Shown piece by piece: positions 1 to 10,814 of a stretch of DNA of 64,000 bases. This DNA comes from Rhizophagus irregularis (taxonomy: Eukaryota > Glomeromycota > Glomeromycetes > Glomerales > Glomeraceae). A program made the translations under genes and the position numbers. The notes beneath the pieces are model-generated. The model was not told the DNA's origin. It searched no databases and saw only the letters and a program-made list of their open reading frames with translations. The DNA is taken from the NCBI RefSeq assembly GCF_026210795.1, contig NC_089431.1, positions 248,001 through 312,000 of the forward strand, written 5' to 3'. Numbering within the stretch: position 1 is the first letter of the stretch; each line of letters opens with the position of its first letter.

Positions 1-945
1 ATGGAACTGTCCACAAGTTCTAACTATTATTACACCAATTCTTATCGAACATTACAACAAATTTAAAACCCTCATCACCTCAGAATCCAATTCGGTATAT
101 GCACTATACTCGGACTCCATAACGCGCAACTCCATTTTTAAATGAACAACAAAACCGCCTCAACAAATCATGGACATACCAGATTTACATTGTCTCCTCA
201 TGAACTTTGTCCCGATTTCTCTTACATATCCTTTTAAAGCTGCTAAAATCAGCAAAGAAACGACGAAAAAAATTTTATTAAAGTTCTTATTTGACCTACA
301 TAAAGACATATATGAACACATCTGGAAACTCAGAGCTAATATATGGAAAGAATTTAAAAAAGCACACAACATTACAAAAAAATCCTTTACTGACTATAGA
401 CGCAACCATACCCGAGATTCAACTAATAGACAACAAAATATTCACCATAATAATAATATTAACCATTCTTATGGATATCATTGTCCACTAAATGACTCCC
501 GACGCCATATTGAAAATAATAATTTATGGATTTACTTAACTTCATCAAATTTTTTACATAACCTACCTTGGTTATCATCTCTTAACGAAGATCTATCAAG
601 ATTCCACTCCAACATTTTCAATAATATTTTTTTATTTCACATATAAGCCCGACGGGCATTTATTATCACTACTTCTAACCGCTACTGATTTTTATTAATT
701 TTAAATAGATTTTTTCTTTTTCTTTTTTTAGATTTTCCTTGGTTATTCTTTCTTCCTTTTATCTTTATCAGTAGCGTAGTTTTACTGTTAGAGTAGGTCC
801 GCCCGGAGGGTGAGGTCCTGTTGACGGGATATATAACCACAGCACCCTTAATAGTTTAGTCTTCCGCTCTTTGTAGTTGTTGCTACTATTTTGTACTAGT
901 CATTGGTTATTCCTCTCTGAAATAAAATAAAATAAAATAAAATAA
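1..945 (+). mobile_element. Non-LTR retrotransposon (LINE) 3' end, decayed
   Basis: This is the C-terminal end of a LINE polyprotein plus its 3' UTR, cut by the window start. The readable frame runs from about 80 to 646 and holds the motif HIWKLRANIWKEFKKAHNI (about 311-370), which I recognise from the end of Rhizophagus LINE proteins, after the RNase H-like part. An in-frame TGA at 143-145 stands where family members have TGG (Trp), so this copy is dead. The 3' UTR (647-915) contains the GC-richer block around 798-890. The element ends in a (AAAAT)n tail at about 920-945, the simple-repeat tail expected of a target-primed retrotransposon. The 5' part and the upstream target duplication lie outside the window. 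Confidence 0.75.
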
Positions 946-2984
946 GGTCGTGGATGTTATATGATGCTAAGTATTTTAGTTAAAAAATAGAAAAAGAGTT
1001 TTATGTTATACTATTTTTTTTTTGAATTTTATTATGAAAGTAATTAACTGAAAATGTTTATTATATATTTGAATTTTAAAAAATATGATATTAATATTTA
1101 AATTAAGTATCATTCCAGATTTAGCAAAGAAAAAGATTTTGTTCAATTATTATACTCTAAAGTGATCAAAGGATATTATAAAATGCATTTTACAACTAAT
1201 GTCCTTAGAACTTATTAATTATCCACTGAATCGATACTGTTATACATATGCAAAGTATGTAATTACAATAATATTTTAATCACGCGTCATATATTTTTAA
1301 CTTGAAAAATTCATTCATTACCTATTAAATTTACAAAGAACCGAAACGTCCAACAGTATTTTTTCAAATAATTTTATACAGTCTAAAACAAAGTTCTGAT
1401 AAAGCGAAGATAGTATTTTCGATATGTTTTGTAATTAATATGAGAAATTAAAGTATTTATTTATAAGCATGGTCATATCAATGCATCTTATTACATTTCA
1501 ATATTAATTATGATAACCCATAAATTTTAAAACCTTTGCATATCAGTATAGTTTAAATACAAGTAATAGTTGATATTTCGAAAATTATATCCAAAATATC
1601 AAAAGAAAAAGGAAAGAAAAAGAAAAGAAATCCGAAGGAAATCCGGAAAATTTATGAGTACCTTTAACGTTGATATTTTTAAAAGCTTAATTACTGAATC
1701 AGAAGAAAATAGATTATAAAAAACTGGTAATATAAACCTAGAAGATTTTTAAGAATAACTTTAAGACTAAACCAAATCGATAGGTAGTTCCATTTTCCCT
1801 ATATAAAAAATTCTGGAAAAAACTCCAATAAATGATCCGAAGAAACTAAGGCACGTGATCATTTTTCTGAAAATTTTTATGCCCTATAATAAAAAATATT
1901 GTCCAAACACTGTTCGGTTTTTTGTTCGGCCAATCGACCCCGTTCCGAACATTTACTTGACATTTATTGGACATTCATCATGATATTGTACGTTTTTTAT
2001 GTGATTAAAAATTCCCAATCTCCGTATCTTGTATTAAATTGTAACAAATATTGTACAATAGCGTGCGAATGTCCGGAAAATTGACTCCATTCCGAATATT
2101 TATCAGACAAACATTTTTTATAGGGATGGGGTTTCTTAGTAATTTATTCTTTAGATAATAAATTCTTTCTGGTGACCTGTAACGGAGCGACTTTATTGTA
2201 TGATCACACATGATCGTAAGTCTTCATCCTAAACGTGACTATACTGCAAAAAAAAAAAAACTTTTTATTGATCTGATCGATCCTTTTACGCCACACACCA
2301 CCTTTTCTTTCTATTGAGTTATCAACAGTGAAGATATTGAGAATATTTAGAATATTTTAATTGCGAAATTGAGCGTTATATAGTATCTCTTATACCAGAA
2401 GATAATGGTTACGTATGGGTTTACATATTAAATCAGATTAAGGTCACTCTTCTTTTGACACAACATCATGTTCAATAATATTTCATATTTGTAATGTATA
2501 AGAACAAATTATTTAGCGAAAATCAAGTTAAGTATAAATACGTGATCTATTATAGCGAAAGTAATAAGTAAAATGTAGTATCTTAATAGTTTATTATATT
2601 ATTATATTAAATAATAAATTAAAAGTACATGAAATAAAACATTTTTTGCCAATAAAGAAATACATCACGATAAAATAAAATTACCAAAAATAATTTAACA
2701 CAAAAATTTTTTTTGTTAACAGAGGTTTAATTATACAACTTACTGTATTTGTTTAATATAATAATTACAGAAAATAATCGTCCCAGATGGCCAGATGTAT
2801 TCATGTAGATCATGTGTAACCATTTTTTATGGTAATGCTAGGGTCGTTCAGGTTATAAGCGATTAAGTTGATTTTCTCACATTTTGATTTCTTGTAAATT
2901 GACGATAACCTATCGCGATAACTTGAAGAATATCTTTATTATCCGCTATAAATATATAAAAAATAAATTATTCCCTAAAAAAAA
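946..2984. other. AT-rich intergenic DNA
   Basis: No coding region could be supported. Short open frames (1899-2084 +, 2005-2211 -) have no recognisable motif. Around 1910-2110 two loosely similar direct copies of a block containing TTCCGAA and a following ATTTAT occur. They look like repeat debris. Confidence 0.5.
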
Positions 2985-5215
2985 TTGTTATTTTTTTTTT
3001 TTTACAGAGATAGTCCGGACTCCGGATATTCTTTAATCTATAAAAACTTTACGATATCAAAAAAAGAAACGAAAAATTTAACGAATACTATATTAATATC
3101 ATCGTTATTAGTTAATAATTATCTTTCCGGTTATCTTCAACAAAAGAAAGTGTCCATACCACTACAATCATATTTACTAATTTGTGTAAGTAATGACAGT
3201 AGATTGCGTTTGTAAACCCGGTCAATATAGGTTTCTCAGAGGCCATACGCTGAAAATTTCAAATATAGCCTGGTCTCTTGCCGGGATCACACCCATTGTC
3301 TCCCATTGTTAAAGAATTAGTGGTACGTTATCATAGTCCACTCCATAAGGGCAAGGGATTGTCATCATCTCGTGATTTATATATTAGACGTGTTTTTTAA
3401 AAATTTTTTTTTTCTTTGATCGATCAATTAGTCAAGAGAATTAGCTATTGGATTGGCGTTAATGTATCCTATAAGTAAGTCATATTAAAAAATGAGAAAA
3501 AGATTTTTTTTGTTTTTAATCTTTTTTAATCTCTCTCTTTTTTTTCTTATTAACATGTACAGCTTCAATAAATAATCAAAGAATGAACATACAAATAATA
3601 GTAATAAAAAAGTTCCACCAAATAGATAGTATATAGTAGATATGATAGATTTTTATTGATATCGCCAATATCAACATTATTTTCATTCGCATGGATAACA
3701 GGACATTGTGTAGATATTAATGATTTAGATAAAGCGAGTTCAACTCGTAGAATACATAATTTAATTTGGGTAATATGGGTGAAGTATGGGTGATGATGAT
3801 CTTTTTAATAATTTTGATTTAAAGCATTAACACGTAAAGAAACTGTTAGTAGTACTTATGTTTCAACTTTAAAGACGTGCCGCAATTTATGTAAGTGAAT
3901 ACACGTTAATTTTAAGTATTAAAAAAGAAAAGTTTATTATTTTTTTTTTAACAGAAATTTCAAAATTTCATTACTTCTTCAATTTCTTCATTAGTAATAA
4001 ATAATAATTATGGCAATATTTTTAATAATGTCATTCATTAATGGGCATTTCATTTATCACGTACATTATTCAATTATAATATGAATATTACATACGTAAT
4101 CGTATAGAACATCGTCATCTTGATCTGGATCAAAATGATGATTGCTGATGATGTTGTAACAATTGTTGACGATATTGATGTTGGTGTTGCAGTAAATCTT
4201 GTTGATCTTGTAATATTTGCTGCTGTTGTTGTTGGATTTTACAATACCAACTGAATATTACAAAATTTGGTTCAATTTTTTTTCATATCAGATATTACTT
4301 ATCATGCTGTTATATTAACTCATTTATATCAACAATAATAACAATTAACAATCATTATTTTATTTTAGAGCAATAAATCGAAAACACTAAAACACATCAA
4401 TGACGAATAGATTTGCACTAGCGAATGATTAAAAAAAGACGTGATGAAAGAAGAATGACGTGATGATGAATATTTGATAGGAGGAAGTGGTGGTGGCACG
4501 TTAACAACTACTTCTATATTGACGTCATTATTTGTTTCTTCAACTCCACCAGTAACAAACACAATGTCATCAACAAATACCAATAATATTGATTACTTTA
4601 ATCATTCTAATTCAAATGGATTGAATTCAATGACAAAATAAGCTAGTGGTGAAATAAATCGTAATGTAGCGTACAAAAGGTGAAAATAGTAATGTTGGTA
4701 ATGGTAAGCGAATTAGCGGAGAGAATACGGGAGTAGTAGAATAAGTAATAAAAGTAGCAGTAGTATAAGAATAAGTGTAGGAACGAATACTATTTAATAT
4801 TAATAATAATGATTCTTCAAGTAATTTAGGTATAAGAAGAATTTCAGGACATATTAAACATCAAAAATCATTCAAAAGAGATTAATTGCTGAAGAAAATT
4901 CTGATGGATCACGTCGAACAATTATGACAAAAAGAAATCATAATAGTGCGAGTGTAAGTAGAGAAGCATCTGACGCAACTTCTACTACAATAGTATTATA
5001 GTAACTACCGACCTCAACCACATATATACTGCTAGTACTATAGCATCAACCACTACTACTGTAATAAGTCCCATAGCGGAAGCAGCCGCTAAGGCTTCTT
5101 GGAATAAACCTGATATAAATGATCATTTGAGTGCTGATGAAAGAAAAGATTATCAGATTCAGTGGAAAATGTGAATGGTTAACTAAACGTCCTGTCGGTA
5201 TCATTTTTCCTTAGA
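2985..5215 (+). pseudogene. Decayed multi-pass membrane protein gene, copy 1
   Basis: This is an older duplicate of the block at 22600-24815 and is recognised mainly by that alignment. Matching pieces include the exon reading ELAIGLALIYPI in copy 2 (here about 3437-3470), the helix-like stretch around PFAWITGH (about 3688-3715), a second helix-like piece (MSFINGHF region, about 4028-4060), a Ser/Thr/Asn-rich stretch (about 4495-4600) and a terminal piece (about 5095-5200). The copy is broken: an in-frame TAG and TGA fall in the exon at 3620-3660, and there are several frameshifts. A ~130-bp foreign stretch interrupts it at about 4104-4230. The intact parent was probably a multi-pass membrane protein, possibly receptor-like, but I do not recognise the family. 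Confidence 0.5.
4104..4230 (-). other. Insertion of Gln-rich coding-like sequence, antisense
   Basis: Copy 2 of the surrounding pseudogene reads straight through here (about 23837-23860). Copy 1 instead carries about 130 extra bases. Read on the minus strand they are open for over 30 codons, rich in Gln and His (starts QQQQQILQDQQDLL), then stop. Low-complexity polyQ sequence could arise by slippage, but the orientation and mixed codons look more like an inserted fragment of a Gln-rich gene. Confidence 0.45.
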
Positions 5216-6037
5216 AGAAAACTTTATCAATTTACTTAATTTATAAAAAAAAAATAAAAAACAATTATTTACTTTAATTTGTATCAATGTATTTATATAT
5301 AAATATGCAGTATATTATATTATTCTTTTTTATTATCATTTTTTTTTATTTTTACGGGTGGGAGTTTGTTCTTCTTTATTATTATTTTTTTTTGTATTAT
5401 ATATTTTTCGATGGGTTCGGTTACATATTATATATGTGTATATATATATATACACTTGTATTTATGTTTAATATTGAATCTTTTAATTAAAAAAAAAGAA
5501 CTTTTTTAGATATCATGCAATAATCCATGATATTTGAAAATAGAAAAATTTTTTTTAGTTATCAAATATTAATTTTTTCTAAAATAAAATTATCTCACTC
5601 TTTAATTTACGTAAATATACATACAGTACATGAATGTAGTGGTTTAATATTCTTTACCATATTAATATACCAAGAACATATAAAAGTTGAACAATATTAA
5701 TTTTTTTTTTTGTGATGATCAGATAATGCCTATAAATTTATTAAATTGTTGAATTGTTAGTCCGATCTTTATTAGTGCTACATTATTTAAATTAAGGTCA
5801 CAAAACGGTACAGATAAATTGAGTGTATCACAAATACTATTATTGAAACATACAGTAAATACTTTGTTCTCTTGTAATAGTTTAAGCTTAATGTAACTGT
5901 AGCACAAATTTTTGCTTTTTTATATTCCTGACCAACCCGTTCGTTTTAACTTTTTTTTTTACGTATATATAATTCTGAAATTTGTTTTTATTACTCACAT
6001 ATATAAAATTATAATTCATATAATTCAAACTAATAGT
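5216..6037. repeat. Duplicated region upstream of kinase 1
   Basis: The block at about 5284-5560 is present three times in the window, here and at about 15255-15500 and 24843-25090. It contains T-rich tracts and a (TA)n stretch and sits roughly 0.5-1.8 kb before each kinase gene. Short open frames in it are chance. The last 100 bases before the start codon (pyrimidine tract, then TATATATAA) are conserved among the three kinase genes. Confidence 0.6.
5964..5972 (+). promoter_or_regulatory. TATA-like element of kinase 1
   Basis: TATATATAA lies about 65 bases before the kinase 1 start codon, directly after a T-rich tract. The homologous site is GTATTATAA before kinase 3 (about 25930) and is degraded to GGATTAATAA before kinase 2 (about 16977), so core promoter strength may differ among the paralogues. 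Confidence 0.35.
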
Positions 6038-8041
6038 ATGGAAAAAAAACCGAAGAAATTATGGAAGAGTGTTTATTATGAAGAGCATCAGGTATTATAA
6101 ATTCACATTTATTATTATTAATTATTGAATTTTATAGTAAAAATTGTAATAATTTTTTGATCATTAAAAGGACCATGTTACAATTTCTACTATTGATTCA
6201 ACTACTGAATCAGATGAAAGAATAGTTTATATGGACGATTTAGAAAAAAGAAAACAAGTATACGGAATATGTGGAGAATGTAATGAACCTGGTACAGGAG
6301 AAGCATGGTGTCAACCTTGTAATTCTAAAAGATTTAAGGATAACTTTAAAAATTGGACTAGTGGAAATAAAGACATTGATGAATTTATACAACACTCACA
6401 ACTTAATGCTTTAAGTTTTCGAAAATGTCTTGAATGGGTACCTTTTGAAAAATTTCAAAATATCACTTATGTTGCCGAAGGTGGTTTTGGTAAAGTATAT
6501 TCAGCTAAATGGCCTGAAGGATGTATCGAATATTGGGATATTAAAAATCAAAGATGGAAACGTAGTGCTCATAAAAAATATGCATTAAAAAGCTTAAATA
6601 ATTCTTCTGATATTTGCTCAGACTTTTTAAATGAGGTAATTTATATTTACTTTGAATTTAATAATTGTTGCTTGTATTTATTTATTAGAAAAATTTCTAT
6701 TTATAAATTAGATTAAAACTCACCTTAATATTCATCTTAATGATGTTATTGAATGTAATGGAATAACTCAAGATCCAAATACTAAAGCGTATATGATGAT
6801 TTTATTTTACTGTAATAATGGAAATTTGAGAAATTATTTAAATAAATCCGAAGAATATATAGGATATGGATTGAAAATTTTTGAATTACTACTAATTGCA
6901 AGAGGACTTTTAGATATTCATAATTCTGGAAAAGTTCATAAAGATTTTCATTCAGGTAATATATTATTTGGGGATGATGAGCCATATATAAGTGATTTAG
7001 GAATGTGTCAATCAGCAAGTAAGCAAAAAGTTAAAGAAGAAGGAATTTATGGAGTATTACCATATATGGCACCAGAAGTTTTACGTGGGCATCAGTATAC
7101 AAAAGCATCAGATATTTATTCATTTGGAATAATAATGAATGAGTTTCTTTCTGAAGAAATTCCTTATGGTGATATTCCTCATAATGAATTTTTAGCTATT
7201 ACAATATGTAAAGGACAAAGACCAAAAATTTCTGAAGACGTACCAAAATTACTTGCAGATTTGATTATAAGATGTTGGGATGCCGAAATAGAGAACAGAC
7301 CTACTACCAAAGAATTGTATCAGATATTAAAAAAATGGAGGGATGAAACTTATGATAGTGATGATAGTGATGATGGCGACGATGGTGAAGATAGTGAAGA
7401 TAGTGAATATGACGAAGATAGTGAAGATAGTGAAGATAGTGAAGAAGATGATGAAGATGATGAAGATGATAAAGATGGTGAAAATATTCAAAATAGTGAA
7501 ATTTACTCCCAAATAAAAGAAAGTGATGAGATTAGGAGGAAAAAATTTAATAACAAGCCAAAAGAAGATAAATCCAAAAATATTCAAACACATCCACAAG
7601 CCATTTATACTAGTAGACTTATAAATTTTAAAAATATTCCAAAACCAGTAAATTCTTCAGATTTATCATCTTTTCAATTTAATTCAGGTAATTTAACTTA
7701 ATTTGCTTTTTATTACGAAAAATCGTTTACATTATTAATTTTATTATGTTTTTCCCAATAGATACTAATTATACTATTCAATCAACGTTAGCAAATCCAA
7801 GCAAGTATTTCTTTTAATTATCGTTACTATAAATAGTATTACATTTAAAATTTATTAACGGTCAAATACCAATTTATTAAATTTACAGTTTCAGAATGTT
7901 TAGATGTTCAATTAAGCGAATTAGGTAAGTTATTATTATTTATAACTTTATTAATATTTCTTATTATCTAATTTATTTATTTACTTATTTTTTATAGAAC
8001 TAAATGAAATTTGTCAAGATAGTGAAAATAATATTGAATGA
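6038..8041 (+). CDS. TKL-type protein kinase 1, Cys4 N-terminal motif, acidic tail
   Basis: Six exons: 6038-6091, 6171-6635, 6712-7687, 7762-7800, 7889-7924, 7998-8041; 537 aa. Residues 49-68 form a Cys4 motif (YGICGEC...WCQPC; C52, C55, C65, C68), a probable zinc finger. The kinase domain spans about 115-380. Its glycine loop is AEGGFGKVY. The expected active-site residues are present: K158 in YALK, E173 in FLNE, D251 and N256 in VHKDFHSGN, D268 in SDLG, and APE at 293-295, so it is probably catalytically active. HKD and DLG replace the usual HRD and DFG. An acidic Asp/Ser/Glu tract covers 388-430 and is far longer than in the paralogues. A conserved tail (THPQAIYTSRL, then PVNSSDLSS) and three micro-exons follow. 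Intron 4 starts with GC instead of GT. The start codon matches both paralogues. Probably a cytosolic Ser/Thr or dual-specificity kinase; the substrate is unknown. Confidence 0.9.
7801..7888 (+). other. GC-AG intron (kinase 1 intron 4)
   Basis: The only donor that keeps the frame and joins to ISECLDVQLSEL is GCAAGT at 7801; the acceptor is ACAG at 7885-7888. The same GC donor occurs in kinase 2 (18706). Kinase 3 has canonical GTAAGT at the aligned position (27676). Confidence 0.8.
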
Positions 8042-8155
8042 GACTTCTTTTACTTAAATCAATAGTTAAAGTACCATTCTTTTATCTTTTATCTTTTGTT
8101 TACTTTTTTATATATGTATCAATTTAAATAGAATTTTTAAAATTATATTTATTTA

Positions 8156-8161
8156 AATAAA
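8156..8161 (+). terminator. Poly(A) signal AATAAA, kinase 1
   Basis: AATAAA lies 115 bases after the stop codon, in the sequence TAAATAAAGATTATA, which is conserved after kinase 2 (19106-19111). Confidence 0.5.
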
Positions 8162-9264
8162 GATTATAAATTTACAATTATTAATCCCGATATACGTGTA
8201 TTTCCGGGGTTAGCATTATGATGGAATGCTGATGACTGGAAGAGAAAAATCTATACGACTATCTCCAATCAGTAATTCTGAAATATCGATCAATAGTCAT
8301 CACAATTATCTTAGAAATAGAAAATAGAAAAGAATTTTATCATATTTTAATTTTCTTTTATTTGAAATAATTTAAAAGTTTTGAAAATGGAATTAATCGA
8401 TAAGGATCTGCAGAACATGGGAAATCTGGCGTGGCGTCAAATAAAAGTAAAAAATTATGTAAAAAAAAATTATTTTAAAAAATAAACTATTTTGTACTTT
8501 GAGATAAATACTATGTATTAAAAATATGTTAGTGTTAAATCCACATAAAGAGCATTATTTAAAGAATGAAAAATCGACGTATGCACCAAAATCATGTTTA
8601 ACAAATTTTTTCTTTTACTATAAAAATATAATAAAAATATAATAATCTTTTAAGTATTTAAAATGAGTGTGTTCAATAATTTAAAGTTTAAACTAAGATA
8701 TTGAGATATTTGATAGTAAAACTTTAAAGAAAAATTTTTTGCTATAAATTTTTATAATGTAGTAAATTCGCAAAAAATAATCATTAATAAATTATTAGCA
8801 GTTTATCTATCCTAAAGAATTATTAATCAGTTAAATTCGTGATCCGTAATCTGGCATGCACCAAATAAAGGTAAGATCTAAGAAAATATTAGCTAGTGAT
8901 GATATACGTCTTTTTTTGCAGTTTACTTTACTTACCGATCACGAATTAAAAAAATCTTTGAATACGTTTTTAAAATTTAAGTACTGTATTCATATTTATA
9001 ATAAATTATTAAATATGAACTCGAAATGTGTAAACATTTTGAAATTACGACAATTACTAGTGACGGAAAACGTTAGTGTCCGAAGTGAGCTTCACGGCTT
9101 TGATTTACACATTGGATTAGTTTATTTTTAGTATATTTCTAGGTTTCATTTTTGGCAATGAATGAATGAATGAATGAATAATTATATATGTATTTTTGCT
9201 TAATTTGGTTCACACGATACTATGTTAATTTATTCATATATATTTCCGATATATCAATATCAAA
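8162..9264. other. Intergenic, kinase 1 trailer, homologous to 19120-20170
   Basis: This region aligns in patches with the DNA after kinase 2, including 8190-8310 with about 19190-19310, and 9000-9110 with about 20030-20125. A ~200-bp piece (about 8395-8575) matches 19570-19775 in inverted orientation. The open frame at 8856-9131 overlaps this duplicated DNA. Its counterpart is broken, so it is not called a gene. Confidence 0.5.
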
Positions 9265-9266
9265 TA

Positions 9267-9429
9267 CAAGTGCCGCCCGTAACGAATTATTGTATAACGA
9301 CATGCCATTTGTGGATTTCTTTGGTGTCGTTATATAAAACTTAATAAATCACATTATAACGATAATTACTCGATAATTAGAAAATTTTACTAATATCCCG
9401 AAAAATGTCGTTATAACGGGCAGCACTTG
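9267..9429. mobile_element. MITE with TA target duplication (Tc1/mariner-like)
   Basis: A 163-bp element has terminal inverted repeats starting CAAGTGCCGCCCGT on the left and CAAGTGCTGCCCGTTATAAC on the right (read inward). TA lies on both sides (9265-9266 and 9430-9431). It has no coding capacity. TIRs flanked by a TA duplication fit the Tc1/mariner superfamily. Confidence 0.75.
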
Positions 9430-9431
9430 TA

Positions 9432-10649
9432 TGAACAAAATACTCATTATTAGCACAATTTACAATGTGATAGTTATATAGTAGTTATATTTAAATTTTT
9501 AATCATACTGCTCCTTATTTATTAGGTGAACTCATTAAATATTATAACATTAAATAACAAATTGATTATAAAAAATTTTTATATCAGTATTATATATTTA
9601 CATATTTTATTTTTTAATCATTCTTAAAAGGAAGTTAGAATAAAGTGACTAAATGAAACTTAATAAGATCAAAAAAAATTATTAACTGCTCATGTTCACA
9701 CGATATAACAAGTGATTACATTGCGACTATAATTTCGTATTATCTTACGGACAAAGAACAGGACGCTCAACATTTTTCAAAAATTTTAATGTGGTACAAT
9801 CTAAACAAATTTCTGCTAAAACGCAAGAGCGGCTTATTTGATAAAGTGGAAACATGAGAATCCATATCTATTTAGTTATCTCAAATTCCAATTTTCTAAA
9901 ATCCGATTTTTTCTGTATTTTATGTACGGTCACATGAGCTAGGACACGGTTTCACTTTGAGTTAAAACTAGTTTAAAAAAATTTAACTAATGTAATTATT
10001 TATTGTATTATTGAAAATTTTCATTTATTCTAGATTTATTAATTTTCGTAACTTCATGTAAAGCCTTGGCTAATCGACCGCCGACATTATTAATAATTAT
10101 TTTTCTCAAAGGAAAAATAATCTTATAACTTATATCACCAAAAGTTAATCGAATTTTTTTCTTAATGAAATTTGAAAAGTGACGTTACTAATGCATATGA
10201 GCGATGTGTTTAATACAATGATAGTTGACTTTAATATTGCTAATATACGTACGATTTAAATTTTTTTTTTTTTAAAAAAAAATAAAAAAAATCCTTCGAC
10301 TTTTGGATACCTTATTAATTGATTCTCACCTTTCCTAAAAAAGAAATCAATAAATCACATGATAATTTATCAACTTAAATAAGCGAAACATTCTGATCAT
10401 CATGCTTTTCTCACGATTTGATTTCTTGTAAATAACGTGATGTAATAATGTTTGCAATAATTTTGTAATATTAATTTAATTTCTTCGCGATAATAATTAA
10501 GGTAGATATTTAATTTTCTTTTTTTTTTCTCTGAATTTTGAATTAATTTATTTATACAATAATATAACGATAATAAAGTTTAAATACAAATACTAATAAT
10601 AGCCTTTATATAAAATAGATACATGGCAAAAGTTAGAGTTCATCATAAA
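9432..10649. repeat. Intergenic block homologous to 21750-22400
   Basis: From about 9990 to 10500 this DNA aligns with about 21800-22390 (shared words such as CACCTTTCCTAAAAAAGAAA and ATCACATGATAATTTATCA) and partly with about 2850-2930. It forms the left edge of the ancestral duplicated unit. No gene is visible. Confidence 0.55.
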
Positions 10650-10814
10650 AGGGTTGTACGGTATACTTGTAGTGATGAGCATAAGGGTGGCTGAGGTATA
10701 CCACTTGGGTCACTACCATATATATGGTGACCACCTTATCGCAACTACGGAATAACAGAGACTAGGTAACCTTCGTCTCAACATCCAAACCTACTCACCC
10801 ACGATGATGGTCAC
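10650..10814. repeat. Left arm of a long inverted repeat
   Basis: Three modules, A (10650-10676), B (10677-10728) and C (10729-10814), recur at 13800-13965. Modules C and A are inverted there, but the middle module B is in the same orientation as here. C is about 93% identical to its partner by eye. The two arms enclose about 3 kb that is missing from the corresponding place before kinases 1 and 3. Confidence 0.65.

Noticed and set aside
1899-2084. 61-codon frame starting MSKHCSVFCSAN
   Set aside because: Overlaps loosely repeated DNA, no homologue recognised, no splice partner found.
7327-7599. Minus-strand open frame rich in Ile/Phe/Thr
   Set aside because: Antisense shadow of the acidic tract of kinase 1.
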